This document shows, piece by piece, positions 7,330-15,690 of a stretch of DNA of 64,000 nt. Every line of letters begins with the position of its first letter. Within the stretch, counting starts at the first letter, position 1. Source of the DNA: Desmonostoc muscorum FACHB-395 (lineage in GTDB: Bacteria > Cyanobacteriota > Cyanobacteriia > Cyanobacteriales > Nostocaceae); the NCBI RefSeq assembly GCF_014698035.1, contig NZ_JACJSF010000009.1, positions 113,057-177,056 of the forward strand, written 5' to 3'. The notes beneath the pieces are model-generated. The model searched no databases, was not told the DNA's origin, and saw only the letters and a list, made by a program, of their open reading frames with translations. Position numbers and translations under genes: made by a program.

Positions 7330-9294
7330 CTATAGATTTCTGTCGATATTATTAGCAGTAGGAATCGGGTGAGGAATTGAAATAGGAAATTCATTATCAA
7401 CCAAATTATCATAGCTAGGAGGGCTGATGATTTCTCGAATAAGAGGATTATTCATTGCTAATTTTCGCTGCTTAATAAAGTCTAAAACCTGTTCTTGAAA
7501 ATCTAAAATCTCTTTTTCCTCTTTAATTCCATAATTTTCGCTGCCCCAGTAAACCCATAAAATAGCTAAAAGAGGTTGAATATCTTCGCTTTGTAGAAAC
7601 ACCCACTTTCCCTTTTTTTTATTCAACAGTATTGCTAATCTCTCTCTAGCTACTATTGCAACTGGACTAATAACGTTTGTGCGAACTAAGCAACCACGAG
7701 TTAACTTAAATGTTTCGTAATCAATCAATCTTTTCAATGCAGTGCCTACATTTGCACCGTCTTGCTGAACTACATCTACTCCAATCCTTACTTTCCTATT
7801 ATTGGCAATATTTTTACCGATAATTTTGAAATCCATAAAGCCATTGTTTGCTGCGCTAGGTTCTACTTCTTCAAGTAATTCAATCTTGACTCCCTCTACA
7901 GTTTCTCCAATTAAGCTGTAAATAGAAAGACGAAGAGCGTTGGAAATTGCTACCTCATCTTCTAATAGTTCATCAATAACTTTATTTACGTCTGCTAAAC
8001 TTTTCTGGAAGTATGTTTCACAAATAGAGACATTAACTGATTGGTTTTCATTGTAATCAGTATTATCTTTGATTTGATTATTATCAATAAAATCTTGATT
8101 TCTATCGGTTATATAATCAATATGTTCTATTGGTGAGAAATTATCTGCACACCACTTTAAAACTGACCTAACAGTAGGTTTTTGTTTACCCTGCTGCCTA
8201 AGCTTATTTTCATCAAATGGGTAGAGAAAATGAGGAGGAATTTGTTGATTTTCTTGATAAAATTCTTGTAGCCATCCTTTAACAAGAGCAATAATATCAT
8301 CAGAATTGAGATATTTTAACTCAATTGGTTGTCTATCAGCTTGTTCACTTACTAATCTATCAATGACTGCCTCAGCTTGTGGCAAAAGTCTGATTTGCTC
8401 ATTCCAAGTTTCAGGATACATAGCCGACAGGAAAACACCTCTTTTGAGATTGTTATATAGATCCTTAACTAAGCTTGCAATAACTTGTGCTGTTGTCAAA
8501 CCATTTTCTGCAACGTCTGCATTATCTAATTCATCAAAGCAAAGTACTGGAATTTTATAATAGCTAGTGATATCTAGAATCTGCCGAATATTACGTAATG
8601 ATTCTATCTCTCTATCCTCTTTTTTGGGATTTGGCAAACCCATTGCTTCAGCTTCTTCCTTTGTTAGTTCTAAACCAGATAGCCAGTGATTTGCATAATT
8701 AACATGATCTGGAGAAAGTGTCCACAAAATTGCTTTAACTATGTAAGGGTTGCTAATTTCAGGCTTTATTAGCAGAACTAGTTTTGTAAATTGTTCAACT
8801 AACTTCGTTGAATGTTTATTTAACCAAATTGGATATTGACTAATATACTGTTGTGGTGTGTAGTTCCATTGCTTTGCTTCGTTAATTAAAGCAGCTGCAA
8901 TTTCTTGCCACTGCATTACTTTTTGACTACCAAATGCTCTGAGGCTAGAGGCAACACTTTGTAAAAATTCATATTTGATTTGGTTTAAGTTATCATACTT
9001 ACTCATGTAAATAAATAAGCTATTATTTTCTGCCTGTAAATGATGGCGAATTCGACTAATAATATGGCTTTTACCTAGACCTCTTTCCGCTACAATAGTT
9101 ATGCCTACAGTTGTATGCTGCCCTTTTTGTATTTTGTCAAGTGCATCAAATACTGCATTAGAGGCATGAGCATTAATTGAGGGTGCATCAGGAAAACTTT
9201 TTCCCCATATTTGCTGCGGTTTAACAACAAGATGCCCTGCAAATGGGTTTTGTTTCTGAATTAATTCATCGATGGTAGATGTGCTATTAATCAT
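7330..9294 (-). CDS. P-loop ATPase of a three-gene module
   Basis: 654 residues. An N-terminal NPFAGHLVVKPQQIWG stretch precedes the Walker A motif AERGLGKSH (about 69-77). The Walker B motif is VLCFDELDNAD (about 250-260), and a sensor-like SAMYPETWNEQ follows. The layout suggests an AAA+/ORC- or STAND-like ATPase that loads or regulates a nuclease on DNA. The C-terminal 220 residues include IGVDVVQQDGANVGTALKRL and RGCLVRTNVIS, which resemble a degenerate nuclease-like or DNA-binding fold (low certainty). Its gene is 38 bp after the winged-helix gene and 10 bp before the nuclease gene, so the three are very probably co-transcribed. Such ATPase-nuclease pairs are frequent in anti-phage systems; the role here is inferred. 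Confidence 0.7.
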   Translation of the reverse strand: MINSTSTIDELIQKQNPFAGHLVVKPQQIWGKSFPDAPSINAHASNAVFDALDKIQKGQHTTVGITIVAERGLGKSHIISRIRHHLQAENNSLFIYMSKYDNLNQIKYEFLQSVASSLRAFGSQKVMQWQEIAAALINEAKQWNYTPQQYISQYPIWLNKHSTKLVEQFTKLVLLIKPEISNPYIVKAILWTLSPDHVNYANHWLSGLELTKEEAEAMGLPNPKKEDREIESLRNIRQILDITSYYKIPVLCFDELDNADVAENGLTTAQVIASLVKDLYNNLKRGVFLSAMYPETWNEQIRLLPQAEAVIDRLVSEQADRQPIELKYLNSDDIIALVKGWLQEFYQENQQIPPHFLYPFDENKLRQQGKQKPTVRSVLKWCADNFSPIEHIDYITDRNQDFIDNNQIKDNTDYNENQSVNVSICETYFQKSLADVNKVIDELLEDEVAISNALRLSIYSLIGETVEGVKIELLEEVEPSAANNGFMDFKIIGKNIANNRKVRIGVDVVQQDGANVGTALKRLIDYETFKLTRGCLVRTNVISPVAIVARERLAILLNKKKGKWVFLQSEDIQPLLAILWVYWGSENYGIKEEKEILDFQEQVLDFIKQRKLAMNNPLIREIISPPSYDNLVDNEFPISIPHPIPTANNIDRNL

Positions 9295-9332
9295 AATAGT
9301 GTGAGGTTTATGGGTAAAGAGTCTAAGAAAGT

Positions 9333-10010
9333 TTAAGGTTTCAGACGTTTTGAGTAGCAGCGTAATCCATTGAGTTCTGTAGTAATAGAATCTTCTATTT
9401 TGTCGCTTGCATTATCTTCTACAGTTCCACCTTGTAGTTGCAAAATGTCGTCGGCTTGCATTTCCAGCAGCCAATCATTAAACTCTGTACGACTCACACG
9501 ATCGCCAATTCCTCTTCTAATGCGATAAATTGGCACCAGATTATTAAAGTTGTATTCATAGTTCAGCTTGTCGTAGATTTCCAACGCCACTGACTTAAAT
9601 TCGTCGTAAGATGCGATTCCTTCGGAAATCTTCGTTAACGCATCCTTTCCATTAACTGGTACATCTGCACTAACTACTGCAACATCAATCTGACTAATCC
9701 ACTTCACCAGCGCATTCGCCGCCCAAGTACCGACAATCGTCCCTTCAAATTTAAAATCGCCACTTCTCAAACCCTCACCCAATACCTCTAAACCCTTGGG
9801 AGATGTCAGAGAATATCCCTTTTTGGAAATTGCGATCGCACCCTGATTCTGCAATTCTTCAAATGAACCCTGATAATCTGCTACCTTCTGACTTTTAGAT
9901 ACAATTCGCTTGCTAAGTTGACCCTTTTTAACTTCCTGCTGCGTTCCTCCCAAATCCCACAAAGCCAAAAGGAGACGAGTGCTAGTTTGGGCTGTATTTT
10001 TTGATGTCAT
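9333..10010 (-). CDS. Putative winged-helix protein, first gene of the three-gene module
   Basis: About 225 residues. The N-terminal 90 residues look like a winged helix: TRLLLALWDLGG, GSFEELQNQGAIAISKKGYS and LTSPKGLEVLGEGLRSG, in which a helix-turn-helix is followed by a beta wing ending in the K-GYSLT-KG pattern. The rest (EGTIVGTWAANALVKWI, then a helical YNNLVPIYRIRRGIGDRVSR) is unfamiliar. I choose ATG 10010 over the TTG at 10031; neither has a clear ribosome-binding site. It may be the DNA-recognition or regulatory subunit for the ATPase and nuclease downstream. Function not established. Confidence 0.6.
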   Translation of the reverse strand: MTSKNTAQTSTRLLLALWDLGGTQQEVKKGQLSKRIVSKSQKVADYQGSFEELQNQGAIAISKKGYSLTSPKGLEVLGEGLRSGDFKFEGTIVGTWAANALVKWISQIDVAVVSADVPVNGKDALTKISEGIASYDEFKSVALEIYDKLNYEYNFNNLVPIYRIRRGIGDRVSRTEFNDWLLEMQADDILQLQGGTVEDNASDKIEDSITTELNGLRCYSKRLKP

Positions 10011-10348
10011 ATTTAATCTATTTTTTGGCAAAGATCATCATAGTAGCTGTATCTTTGTAATTTATTTACTCAGAAAAAATAACCGAGAAATTGCTGAATA
10101 TTTCGGCGTTTCAGCTAAATAGATTAATTAAAAATCAATAATATATTTCTTTGGGATGAATGCAATTTCTCTCAAAGGCAGGATGGAAGACTTGAGAAAA
10201 CCAATCATCATAAAAGTGAAACGCTGTAGCTGTGCAGTTACAAATTAAGTGAAATATGTTTTTTCAATCCCAGGTGAAATAACAGGATTTCCAACTTGGT
10301 TTTTGCAACAGCGAGGCTTTTAGCAAATACAGGTGATGAAGAAATCCA
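10011..10348. other. Divergent intergenic region between the three-gene module and the lipoprotein gene
   Basis: About 340 bp, AT-rich, with no coding potential recognised. It must contain the leftward promoter of the putative defence operon and the rightward promoter of the lipoprotein gene. No clear operator or terminator was seen. Confidence 0.4.
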
Positions 10349-10837
10349 ATGAACACAATATTTAAAGAACGTAAAATAGTGTCGCGTCTATTTGCAGTGC
10401 TACTTTCGGCATTGCTAATGGTACCCTTGCTGAGTAGCTGCGGAGGCGGTTCCCAAAAAGCTTCAGTACCACCACCTGTTGATGATACCGTTGGTAGAAC
10501 AGTCAGCGATCGCACAAACCAAACCGAAGTTAAGAAAGGATTGGGTACAGGTCAAAAAGTGGCACTTTTGGCGGGGGCTGCGGCACTTTACTACATGTAC
10601 AACCAGCATAAGAATGCTCCCCAAGAAGGAGCGCAAGGTAAGTACTATCTTTCCAAGAACGGGCGCGTATACTACCGCGATGCTGAACATCGCGCTCACT
10701 GGGTAACGCCACCAGCAGAAGGAATCCGAGTACCCGAATCTGAAGCACAAAAGTATCGGGAATTCCAGGGCTATAACCGGAGTGCCACAGGTCGCGATCT
10801 AACTGGTATAACTTCATCCGCAGCACCAGCACTCTAG
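10349..10837 (+). CDS. Putative lipoprotein
   Basis: 162 residues with a lipoprotein signal: basic MNTIFKERKIVSRLF, hydrophobic AVLLSALLMVPL, then the lipobox LLSSC with Cys at about 31, followed by a GGG spacer. A second short hydrophobic stretch (GQKVALLAGAAALYYMYNQH) follows, then a conserved-looking domain GKYYLSKNGRVYYRDAEHRA, then HWVTPP and a C-terminal SEAQKYREFQGYNR. It is probably anchored in the cytoplasmic or outer membrane facing the periplasm. No enzymatic motif is seen. Function unknown. Confidence 0.75.
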   Translation: MNTIFKERKIVSRLFAVLLSALLMVPLLSSCGGGSQKASVPPPVDDTVGRTVSDRTNQTEVKKGLGTGQKVALLAGAAALYYMYNQHKNAPQEGAQGKYYLSKNGRVYYRDAEHRAHWVTPPAEGIRVPESEAQKYREFQGYNRSATGRDLTGITSSAAPAL

Positions 10838-10931
10838 ATCAGCGAAGCGTGTGTAAATATAAAGCGGGTTTCCCAGAGGATAACGCCATCGCGCACGTCG
10901 GAAACACGAACTTAAATCAGGAGACTAGATT

Positions 10932-11264
10932 ATGGTAAATGAATTTTTCCGAAAGGCGAAAGATTTACTCTTGGGATCGAACAGCGATCAAGCTGATCAA
11001 AATGCTGAATTCCGCGATCGCAATGTCCGCCCAGCCAGCGAAGACCCCTACGGCGATCCCGCAGACCCAGCGTCTTACGGCAACGTTATTCCAGCCAGTC
11101 AAGACCCCTACGGCGACCCCGCAGATATATCGTCTTACGGCAACGTTCGCCCAGCTAGTGAAGATCCTTACGGCGACCCCGCAGACACAGGGGAGTTTGG
11201 TGATGTCCGCCCAGCTAGCGAAGACCCCTACGGCGACCCCGCAGATGAGGATTACCGTCGTTAA
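10932..11264 (+). CDS. Small protein with four 21-residue RPASEDPYGDPAD repeats
   Basis: 110 residues: a short basic helix (MVNEFFRKAKDLLLG) followed by four tandem units of 20-21 residues, each built on V(R/I)PAS(E/Q)DPYGDPAD plus a variable SYGN-like tail. The repeats are strongly acidic and proline-rich, so the tail is probably extended or disordered. The DNA repeat has a period of 60-63 nt and the codons are well conserved, suggesting recent expansion. An AGGAG 8 nt before the ATG supports the start. No known function. Confidence 0.7.
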   Translation: MVNEFFRKAKDLLLGSNSDQADQNAEFRDRNVRPASEDPYGDPADPASYGNVIPASQDPYGDPADISSYGNVRPASEDPYGDPADTGEFGDVRPASEDPYGDPADEDYRR

Positions 11265-11330
11265 CGCGAACGGCACAAATATTCTGGTGAGTTTGACAAA
11301 CCTCTCCCTGCCTTGAACTAAAGTTCAAGT

Positions 11331-11363
11331 CTGTCCCTCTCCGAGTCGGAGAGGGACAGTTTT
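11331..11363 (+). terminator. Rho-independent terminator
   Basis: CTGTCCCTCTCCGA (11331-11344) pairs perfectly with TCGGAGAGGGACAG (11346-11359) and is followed by TTTT. This strong GC-rich stem lies 67 bp after the repeat-protein stop and ends its transcript. Confidence 0.8.
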
Positions 11364-11401
11364 ATGTAGTAAGAGAGTTGCAAAAAATAAATTATCCACA
11401 A

Positions 11402-11466
11402 AGACGCGATAAATCGCCGTCTTTACAATAATCAGTCTTTTGTAGAGACGGCGATTTATCGCGTCT
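11402..11466. repeat. Perfect 21-bp inverted repeat (dispersed palindromic element)
   Basis: The arm at 11402-11422, beginning AGACGCGATAAATCGCC, and its exact complement at 11446-11466 are separated by 23 nt. Each arm itself contains a GCGATAAATCGC near-palindrome. It resembles the small mobile palindromes common between genes of Nostoc. A related short motif (AGCGATTAATCGCGTCTC) lies at 12885-12902 at the end of mutM. Confidence 0.7.
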
Positions 11467-11515
11467 CTTCCCTTAACCGAACCGTATTGCACTATATGAC
11501 ATGTTGAATTACGAA

Positions 11516-12499
11516 TTAGGAATTATTTTTGTTAGCCAAAATTTCCTGCGATCGCTCAATATTTTGACGCACAGATTGAGCCGAAGTATGCAAACCCTCT
11601 CTTTCTTCATCGCTGAGTGTCAATTCCAATACACTCTCAATTCCACCGCATCCCAAACGACAGGGAACACCAATTACAACATCTTCTAAACCGTATTCAC
11701 CTTGCAGATATGCCGCTACAGGCAACAACCGCGACTGATTTAATAAAATCGATTCTACCATCACGCTAGTAGCCGATGCTGGAGCAAAAAAAGCACCACC
11801 CGTCTGCATCAATTCCACAATTTCTGCGCCACCGTTGCGGGTTCTTTCTACCAAGCGTTCAATTGTGGCTGCATCCAGCAATTCAGTGATAGGAATGCCG
11901 TTAACGGTAGCATAACGAGATAAAGGCACCATTAAATCGCCGTGGCTACCCAATACCATCGCTTTGACATCGGCGGGTAAAACGCCCAATTCTAGGGCAA
12001 TAAAGGTTTCAAAACGGGCGGAATCTAACACGCCAGCCATACCCATAATGCGATCGCGTGGTAAACCTGTAGCTTGCCAAGCTAAATAAGTCATCACATC
12101 CAACGGATTAGTGACGACAATAAAAATAGCATTGGGAGAATGAGCGATCGCATTTTTTGCCGCTTCTACCACAATCTTGGCATTGGTTTTCAGCAAATCA
12201 TCCCGACTCATCCCTGGTTTGCGGGGAAGTCCTGCGGTAATCACCACAATTTGAGAACCAGATGTATCAGCATAATTATTTGTGCCGATAATCTGGCGAT
12301 TATGTATTTCAATTCCCCTGGCTTCCATCAAATCCAGCGCCAAGCCTTGGGGCATTCCCGCGATAATATCTAGTAAAACTACATCTGCAAGGTTTTTCTC
12401 TGCAATGCGTTGAGCTAAAGTGCTACCAACTCTACCCGCACCCACGATGGTGACACGGGGTAAATTACACACAATTGGAGAGTTAGAGGAAGAAGACAT
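11516..12499 (-). CDS. mdh: Malate dehydrogenase (LDH/MDH family)
   Basis: NAD-dependent oxidation of malate to oxaloacetate in the cytosol. The 327 residues show the Rossmann motif VTIVGAGRVGSTLAQ (about 16-30), the NAD-binding LDI acidic residue after strand 2, and the substrate loop GLPRKPGMSRDDLL. In that loop an Arg occupies the position that discriminates malate from lactate, so MDH is favoured over LDH. Downstream are VVTNPLDVMTYLAW and the catalytic His in LGSHGDLMVPL. It lies alone between a palindromic repeat and ndhO. Confidence 0.93.
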   Translation of the reverse strand: MSSSSNSPIVCNLPRVTIVGAGRVGSTLAQRIAEKNLADVVLLDIIAGMPQGLALDLMEARGIEIHNRQIIGTNNYADTSGSQIVVITAGLPRKPGMSRDDLLKTNAKIVVEAAKNAIAHSPNAIFIVVTNPLDVMTYLAWQATGLPRDRIMGMAGVLDSARFETFIALELGVLPADVKAMVLGSHGDLMVPLSRYATVNGIPITELLDAATIERLVERTRNGGAEIVELMQTGGAFFAPASATSVMVESILLNQSRLLPVAAYLQGEYGLEDVVIGVPCRLGCGGIESVLELTLSDEEREGLHTSAQSVRQNIERSQEILANKNNS

Positions 12500-12587
12500 A
12501 ATTATTAAAGTGTGATTTTTATCAATAAGAATTCAAGAGTCAGAATTCATCCTGACTCTTGGATTTTGACTTCTGAATTCTTTTTGC

Positions 12588-12803
12588 TTATTTAAACTCT
12601 TCTAGTTGATCGACGCGTAACCAAACGTTGGGTGTTGGCACTTTCCCAAACTTAATCAGGGCGTAATCACCTTTAACATCTACAATTTCGCCCTTGGTTT
12701 CAAACAAATAAGAAGGAAAGCGAGTATCACTGGCTTTTGCTTCCAGACTGTTTTCCAGTTTCTCGCGGATAGCGCGAACCATATCTCCCTTTTTAACTGC
12801 CAT
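12588..12803 (-). CDS. ndhO: NAD(P)H-quinone oxidoreductase subunit O
   Basis: A 71-residue peripheral subunit of the cyanobacterial NDH-1 complex on the thylakoid membrane. The sequence [20 protein letters not shown], then [20 protein letters not shown] and [20 protein letters not shown], matches NdhO, which has an SH3-like fold. The start is ATG 12803 with GAGAGGGG just upstream; an upstream in-frame start at 12872 would add 23 unrelated residues. Related to CO2 uptake and cyclic electron flow through NDH-1. Confidence 0.93.
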   Translation of the reverse strand: MAVKKGDMVRAIREKLENSLEAKASDTRFPSYLFETKGEIVDVKGDYALIKFGKVPTPNVWLRVDQLEEFK

Positions 12804-12889
12804 GAATTCCCCTCTCAAATTTCTAGATTGTTTTATCTGCATTTTAGGAGACTTCCGAATTAGAAGTAACAATTCCTGTAAAGAAGCGA

Positions 12890-13756
12890 TTAATCGCGTC
12901 TCCTAATTCCCCCTGGCGTTTGACATTCGGAGCAAAAATGACTAGATCGCCCAGCTAGCCTAATCCGTTGAATTGGCGTATCACAAACTCGACAGGGTTC
13001 TCCAGCGCGATTATAAACCCAAGCAACACCACCATAATTGCCGTTGACACCCTGAACACTTAAGAAATTACTAAAAGTTGTACCGCCAGCCTGAATGCTG
13101 GTTTCTAAAACTTGAATTATGGCTGTTCGCAAAAGCTCAATTTGCTTTAGCTGCAAATCTATACACAAAGTTTCAGGTAAAATTCCACTCTTAAACAGGG
13201 CTTCATCGGCATAAATATTGCCTAATCCAGCCACTACAGACTGATCGAGTAGCGCAGTTTTAATCGGACGGCGGCGGTTTTTGAGTTTGCTTGCTAGATA
13301 TTCGACAGTGAATTCTGGCGAAAATGGATCTGCTGCCAGTTTTGCCAAACCAGTCATAATACTTTCTACAGCAACACCAGGCGGAACCCACCAAATTTTA
13401 CCGAAGGTGCGCTGATCGACAAAACGTAATTCCTGCTGATCCCCAAAGAATAATCTAACCCGCGTGTGCTTATGTAATGGTTCATCTCGATGCAGCCATA
13501 GTAATTGACCGGTCATTCGCAGATGAACCCCTAGCCAACTGGTTGAGGAAGGGGAAGAGAGTTCGGCCAGGAGATATTTACCGCGACGATGCCAAGTAGC
13601 GATCGCATTTTTTTCAATTCCATCAACAAACTCACCAACAGAAAACGGGTAGGCGATGGTGCGATTGAGCAACACATCTCCACCCGTAATTTCTTGGTTA
13701 AGAGTCAATTGATTTAGACCCTTTCGGACTGTTTCAACTTCAGGCAGTTCAGGCAT
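12890..13756 (-). CDS. mutM: Formamidopyrimidine-DNA glycosylase
   Basis: Removes oxidised purines such as 8-oxoguanine and nicks the abasic site. The catalytic N-terminus [14 protein letters not shown] is intact (Pro2 nucleophile after Met removal, Glu3). The HRRGKYLL lysine motif is near residue 58, and the helix-two-turn-helix [18 protein letters not shown] is at about 170. The C-terminal zinc finger has Cys pairs CRVC and CSEC. At 288 residues it is normal length. It starts a few hundred bp downstream of psaE on the same strand. Confidence 0.96.
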   Translation of the reverse strand: MPELPEVETVRKGLNQLTLNQEITGGDVLLNRTIAYPFSVGEFVDGIEKNAIATWHRRGKYLLAELSSPSSTSWLGVHLRMTGQLLWLHRDEPLHKHTRVRLFFGDQQELRFVDQRTFGKIWWVPPGVAVESIMTGLAKLAADPFSPEFTVEYLASKLKNRRRPIKTALLDQSVVAGLGNIYADEALFKSGILPETLCIDLQLKQIELLRTAIIQVLETSIQAGGTTFSNFLSVQGVNGNYGGVAWVYNRAGEPCRVCDTPIQRIRLAGRSSHFCSECQTPGGIRRRD

Positions 13757-14007
13757 TTAAGCTGATTAAGCAGACAATTTTGATGTACTTGGGGGTTCAA
13801 ATAAAGAAGAGATGGGATACTAACTTACACATCCGTAGATGGCTCGTATTATTACCCAAAAGAAACCGTGAATACCCGCAGGGCGGCTCTCATAGATTAG
13901 GGTAGGCTAGGGTGAAGAATGAATGAACTGAAATTTTCAGATTTCATACTTCAGACTTAAGACTACCCTTCATCATCGCATCAAACAACCCCCTTGTAGC
14001 CTTGCTG

Positions 14008-14223
14008 CTATTTTTTAGCTGGTTTAGCCTTTGGTGCTTCAACCTCGACTAATTCATCCTGGGCAAAGTTGTTGGTATTGATACCAGAGTAATTGACCTT
14101 TTCAAAGCGGACAATTACAGGGTATTTGATGCCGCTTTGGTCAATGGAAGCCACAGTTCCTAGATCCTGAAACCAGTAGGATTCAGGGCGGAGAATACGT
14201 ACTTTAGAACCACGTTGAACCAT
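14008..14223 (-). CDS. psaE: Photosystem I reaction centre subunit IV
   Basis: A 71-residue stromal (cytoplasmic-side) subunit of PSI that helps ferredoxin docking and cyclic electron flow. [20 protein letters not shown] and [20 protein letters not shown], then QDELVEVE, are diagnostic SH3-like PsaE sequence, followed by a lysine/alanine-rich tail. Monocistronic; upstream is a repeat-rich intergenic stretch. Confidence 0.97.
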   Translation of the reverse strand: MVQRGSKVRILRPESYWFQDLGTVASIDQSGIKYPVIVRFEKVNYSGINTNNFAQDELVEVEAPKAKPAKK

Positions 14224-14335
14224 GATTATTTTCCCTTTTAGTTATCAATCGCCAATCTAGAGGGCTAATTGATTTCACTCTACAACCTGAAGGTCGCTGC
14301 TAGAGTCTTTGTTAAGTTATTTGTCTGAATTGGGC

Positions 14336-14458
14336 ATGGGGCATTGGGAATTGGGCATGGGCAAGAGGACTTGGGGACAAGGAGAATTGGGGACAAGGGG
14401 AAAGACTTGTTTCAAGTTCTCACCTCTTGTCCCCTTGTCCCCTGCCCCCCACTCCCCA
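14336..14458 (+). repeat. Dispersed hairpin-forming repeat (GACTTGTTTCAAGTTCTCAC core)
   Basis: The left part has GGACTTGGGGACAAGGAG and GGGGACAAGGGG units; the core AAAGACTTGTTTCAAGTTCT follows; the right part has CTTGTCCCCTTGTCCCC, complementary to the left. The unit can fold into a long hairpin. Highly similar copies occur at 44.23-44.42, 51.7-51.84 and 59.98-60.11 kb, and a diverged copy at 1.26-1.48 kb. It occupies most of the gap between psaE and the fibrillin-like gene. Confidence 0.8.
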
Positions 14459-14546
14459 CCCAAAATTTAAAAAGGTATCAGACCCTACTTGACAAGGTAG
14501 ACGTTATAGCGTACCTTCATTCGCAAACAGTATTTTTGTACAAACT

Positions 14547-15131
14547 TTATGTTTTACTCAATATGAACACACTCCCCTCGTTACCTCTGCCAATCCGCAG
14601 ATCGTTATCTATATAAGTGATATCTAACCAGCCTTGCTGTTTATCACTGTTTATGGCAACATCAATCGCCGGAAATTTTCTACCTTCTTCAATTTGTTGG
14701 ATAAAAGTTCCCGGAGAATTGTATTCTATTAAACGTTGTAAGCCGATAATAGACCGCTCAAATTTCACTTGGACACGCCGACCTGAAACTGGCTCAAATT
14801 TAGCAGCAATGCTGACTAATCCTTCTAAATAAGGTAAGCCATAAATCTCAGCTATGTTGTAAACACTGGTAGTCTCTACCCGGATACACTGATAGATTTG
14901 ACCCAGTTTACAAAAAGGTAGACGATCTAAATTTAAAAGAGCCTTGCTAGTGGTGTATAGTAATCGCCAATTGCCATCTAGCAAATTACCAGCTTCTACC
15001 GGGCGGGGTGTAGGATTAAAGTCTTCTAAATTGGCGATCGCAGCTAAGATAGCTTGTTTCTGTGCTTCAGTCGCTAGTAAACCGCGATTTGTACCAGCGA
15101 TCGCATCCATGAGAGCCGCTTTTCCCATCAT
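14547..15131 (-). CDS. PAP/fibrillin (plastid-lipid-associated) family protein
   Basis: 194 residues with the PAP/fibrillin fold: helical N-terminus AALMDAIAGTNRGLLATEAQ, then NLLDGNWRLLYTTSKALL (the best-known motif, about 50-68), a beta-barrel core VQVKFERSIIGLQRLI, and C-terminal LDITYIDNDLRIGRGNEGSV. Plant and cyanobacterial fibrillins associate with thylakoid lipids and protect photosystems during stress. It could start at either of two adjacent ATG codons. Not in an obvious operon. Confidence 0.85.
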   Translation of the reverse strand: MMGKAALMDAIAGTNRGLLATEAQKQAILAAIANLEDFNPTPRPVEAGNLLDGNWRLLYTTSKALLNLDRLPFCKLGQIYQCIRVETTSVYNIAEIYGLPYLEGLVSIAAKFEPVSGRRVQVKFERSIIGLQRLIEYNSPGTFIQQIEEGRKFPAIDVAINSDKQQGWLDITYIDNDLRIGRGNEGSVFILSKT

Positions 15132-15373
15132 CGCCTGTCACCTCTAAAATCAGTCAGTTTCCATCAGCATAAACAAGATATTCATCACATATATGGAGAA
15201 CCATAAAACTTACTAAGAATTGCTTGACTTAAGCCTTATGCCTATTAAATAAAAAATTTCTATCTGAATGCGGATTTATTCACTAAAGGGTTGAAAAGAT
15301 AACTAAATAAATCCGTGTCAAGTGATAGACTCTAAATGTCAACTTACGTAAACCTTTTCTTGTCTTCTTTGAT

Positions 15374-15610
15374 ATGTTGAACTCTCCATTACGTGAAGAA
15401 CCCCGTAACCAGCGAGCCCATGTCATCCCCCTCAAGCCAGAGTCCTCTTTGTTGGATTGGTTGGAAAATAAAGGTCGGATCATAACACGTGACGTTCACG
15501 ACCCGGATTTTCAAGATGGGGAAGAAGAAATAGACTCCCTAATGGGTGTAGAAGATGGAATTGGCTACGACCTTGATGATGATGACGATATAGGAATCGC
15601 CGAGGATTAG
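15374..15610 (+). CDS. Conserved cyanobacterial protein, DUF3134-like
   Basis: 78 residues: MLNSPLREEPRNQRAHVIPL and KPESSLLDWLENKGRIITRD resemble the cyanobacterial DUF3134 family. They are followed by a highly acidic tail with eleven Asp/Glu-rich positions (DLDDDDDIGIAED). No catalytic motif. The gene sits 80 bp upstream of mraY in the same direction and may be co-transcribed. Function unknown. Confidence 0.75.
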   Translation: MLNSPLREEPRNQRAHVIPLKPESSLLDWLENKGRIITRDVHDPDFQDGEEEIDSLMGVEDGIGYDLDDDDDIGIAED

Positions 15611-15690
15611 CCTTTTCAGGCTAGGGACTTGGTAGTATCCCTAGCTACTGATATTCAATTTTAATAAGTGTGGAGTGAAGGGAAACTTCT

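Noticed and set aside
11321..11360. A tRNA-like TTCAAGTC segment
   Set aside because: The sequence folds as a plain intrinsic terminator stem; no acceptor stem, anticodon arm or D arm can be drawn.
12804..12872. Upstream start of NdhO at 12872
   Set aside because: NdhO homologues begin near MAVKKGD; ATG 12803 has a GAGAGGGG ribosome-binding site.
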